Shown piece after piece: positions 10,201-13,200 of a stretch of DNA of 14,384 nt (positions are counted from its first letter, which is position 1; every line of letters starts with the position of its first letter). The notes beneath the pieces were generated by a model that was given only the letters and a program-made list of their open reading frames with translations, was not told the origin of the DNA and did no database searches. Position numbers and translations under genes: made by a program. The DNA is from Hemicentrotus pulcherrimus (taxonomy: Eukaryota > Echinodermata > Echinoidea > Camarodonta > Strongylocentrotidae), in the NCBI GenBank assembly GCA_003118195.1, contig BEXV01002502.1, forward strand, positions 50,295-64,678, read 5' to 3'.

Positions 10201-13200
10201 TAACCTCATCAGGGGCAGGAGGGGCACCCCCTACCCCCGCCCCAGCTCCTGCCATGCCCTCCGCCAGCATGATGGCCAGTCTCGGTGGTATGAGCGGGAC
10301 ACCGGTGGGTGGTACCATGCCATTTGGTGGGGCCTCGTTGGTGGGAGGGGCAATGATGGGTGGTGGTGGTGGTGGTGGTGCGATGCCCGGTACAATGCCT
10401 TGTGCCATGCCTGGTGGTATGCCAGGTCAGGGAGGGTTCGGGGCTCCTCTCTCCCCTGCCCTTGTTCAGCAGCAGAGTGTGGATGAGCAGCAGCAACCCC
10501 AGGAAGAAGAAAAGAAATTCATAACGCCAGGTATTCTTCACCGATATTGAACTATCTATGTAGTCATTTAAACAGTACTTTGCACTACTAGGCGTTAACT
10601 TCGCTCATAAATTTGCCATTTGTGACAAGGCACCACAAAACCACCTGGAATTATTTTATAGGTTAGGGATGATTCGAAAAGAGGAGATTCTTTAAAATTG
10701 CTTTAAAATGATATATTACTCATCACATTTGAATGTTCCTAAACCATTTTTTTTTTTGGGGGGGGGTATGTAGTCTATTGAAGCACTCTCACTTTCAAGG
10801 TATTGGCAAGGTGAAGAAAGGAGGATTATATTATCACTTAACAACACGTAATGTGCAATTGAAATACAATTATTTGTAGCGGGTGAATGAAATAATTTGT
10901 AACGAGGCATTTAACAAAGATTTGTGCATTAAAAGTTTGATTACTTTACGAAAATGGCTGATTGAATTGAATTGAACTGAACTGAAACAAATGAGTATAT
11001 GTGGAACATGTTCATTAGCTTAGACTGGTGATCCTTTCTTTTTCATACCCACAGTATCATTTGAAGACAGAAAAAGGCAGAACTTTGAGAAGGGTCAGCA
11101 AGAACTTGAAAGAAGGAGAGCAGCCTTGAGAGAAGTGCAAGAAAGAGAAAAGGTTAATAAAACACAAGATCTATACTCGAGCATTTGTAACCAATCCATC
11201 ATGTGCAAATTAAATTATTGATTTTTCATATAATACATAAAACACTACATTGGTTACCTTTTTATTTCCACATTGTGTTTAAAGATAAGGTTGAGTTCGG
11301 GGAAGAGGTGAAAAATAATTTGTGAGCTTTGTCATTGTATTATGCAAGTGTGAAAGAACATCAGAGAAAAAAAGCATGGCTCTTCAAATGCCTTAATATT
11401 CTAAATATGGCATGTAACATCATAAAAATTGGGACAGATATTTATGCCACATGTTTGTCTAGTCCCATATACATATTTCAGTGTACAGTGCTTGTAACTT
11501 TACCAAGACTAGGCCAAATTTGACACCATTTTGATGATTCCAGAACCTTGCAGTACACACCAATACTTACATACAGTGTACATGTAGATGCTAGATGACA
11601 ACCTTTTCTGATCGATTCCACAACGTTTCTTTCACAATGCAATCGCATGACCAGAACTGGCCTTTACCTTTAAGATATAAATACACAAATCATGTTTTTT
11701 GTTCTTATTTCAGGAAAGGCAGAGGGAAATTGAAAGGCAGGAGCAAGAGAGGAAAGAAAAAATAAGGTAAATATCACTTGCCTTTTTTATTATTTTCTTT
11801 TTCTTTTTCTTTTCTTTTTCCCAGGAAAGAAATTATTAAAATCTTTTGAGTAGCAAAATGCACTCAGTGCACAGTTCTTATTTCTCTTTAAAATAATCTC
11901 CTGTTTCTTCTAATAGTTTATTTGTATGCAAGTACACCTTTTTTTAGCAATCAACTCTCTGTATTATTCCTCTTGATTATTAATTGTAATTGGAATATGT
12001 ATCAAAAGATCAACTATTGTGCTTGAAGTCTACCTGCTATAAACATTGCTTTTCTTCATTCACTTGAATAGGTTTTATAGACAGGTTTGTCTGTATATTT
12101 ACTTTCACGTTATGGCATTTGCTTGAAGAATTTTACAGTCATTAATCAAAAGAAGAATCAGTGTTGCCAATTTGAAAATGCACATTCTAATGATTGCAGG
12201 TTGGAGCAGGATTTTATAGACAGGTTTGGCTGTATATTTAATTTCAAATGATGGCATTGGCTTGAAGATTTTTACAGTCATTAATCAAAAGAAGAATCAG
12301 TGTTGCCAATTTGAAAATGCACATTCTAATGATCGCAGGTTGGAGCAGGATTTTATAGAAAGGTTTGGCTGTATATTTAATTTCAAATGATGGCATTTGT
12401 TTGAAGATTGTTACAGTCATTAATCAAATGAAGAATCGGTGTTGCCAATTTGAAAAAGCCAATTCTAATGATTACAGGTTGGATCAGGAGAGGCGGAGAC
12501 AGCTGGAGTTGGAGAGAATGATGCAGAAGCAGAGAGAGATTGAAGCTGAGAGAGAAGCTCAAAGGATGAAGTTAGAACAGCAGAGAGAGGTGAGTCACCC
12601 AAAGGTCCTCCATAGGGCTGCTTTCATCAGCTCAAGTTTGCCAAATAACCTTCTATTTTCAGACTAAGGATATTATCCCAAAGCTAGAAATTGCATCTTC
12701 ACCAGACCAATATGCTCATCACAAACTAGCTCAGACGGGTGCAAATTAGCCAGCTAATTCCCAAATAGCGGGATATTTGGAAACAATTTGACCAAGATTT
12801 CTCAGGATATTTTCTCAACCAAATATCCCGCTAATTGCAACTGTGGGCTAATGAAAACGCAAATCAGCCGGTTAGTTTGAGATAGGGATATTTAGAACAG
12901 TTTTTTTTGGCAAACTCAAGTTGATGAAGACAGGCCTCATGTTGTCAGGGTCCTCTAGATGGCCCTTATGAATAATTCATTTTGTAAGATGCCAGTAGTG
13001 TGAGATGCTTCCTGCAGTTTTGTTTGTGTGTATTCATCATAAGGAAATTAAGAGGACCAGCATTAATCATGCACTATTTACTATTATATTTTTGATCAAT
13101 GAAATCCTGTCAACATAGCATCATGTGACCAAACAAAACATTGCTGTGATTCTACTGATAAGTAAAATGTGCTATATGTGACATCATCTATGGTACAGTG

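Larger units (their letters stand above)
11767..12477 (+). other. Intron 10 (phase 2), 711 bp, with tandem copies of its own 3' end
   Basis: The first 300 bp are AT-rich with a TTTTC-rich tract (11788-11821). The rest is the 139-bp tandem repeat described separately. Real acceptor: TCTAATGATTACAG at 12477. Decoy acceptors: 12199 and 12338. Confidence 0.88.
12073..12489 (+). repeat. Three tandem 139-bp units spanning the intron 10/exon junction
   Basis: Units are 12073-12211, 12212-12350 and 12351-12489. They start with TTTTATAG and end with an acceptor plus GTTGGAGCAGGA (units 1 and 2) or GTTGGATCAGGA (unit 3, the real exon start). The spacing is exactly 139 for both copies, with few substitutions, such as GACAG versus GAAAG and TTGGC versus TTGTC. 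The duplication therefore includes the 3' splice site and 12 coding bases. Unit 1 is the most diverged at its start (TTTGTCTG, ACGTTATGG). Confidence 0.95.

Noticed and set aside
10175..10541. Two minus-strand open frames, Pro-rich and His/Thr-rich
   Set aside because: Shadows of the Gly/Met-rich exon 10043-10530; composition follows from the GGT/ATG-rich plus strand.
12073..12489. CRISPR-like or satellite array
   Set aside because: Three 139-bp units without unique spacers in an animal intron; the units include a splice site, so it is a local tandem duplication.
12365..12667. 100-codon open frame as a separate small gene
   Set aside because: The upstream part is tandem repeat unit 3 and the downstream part a fold-back arm. 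Only the spliced exon 12478-12589 matches intersectin.
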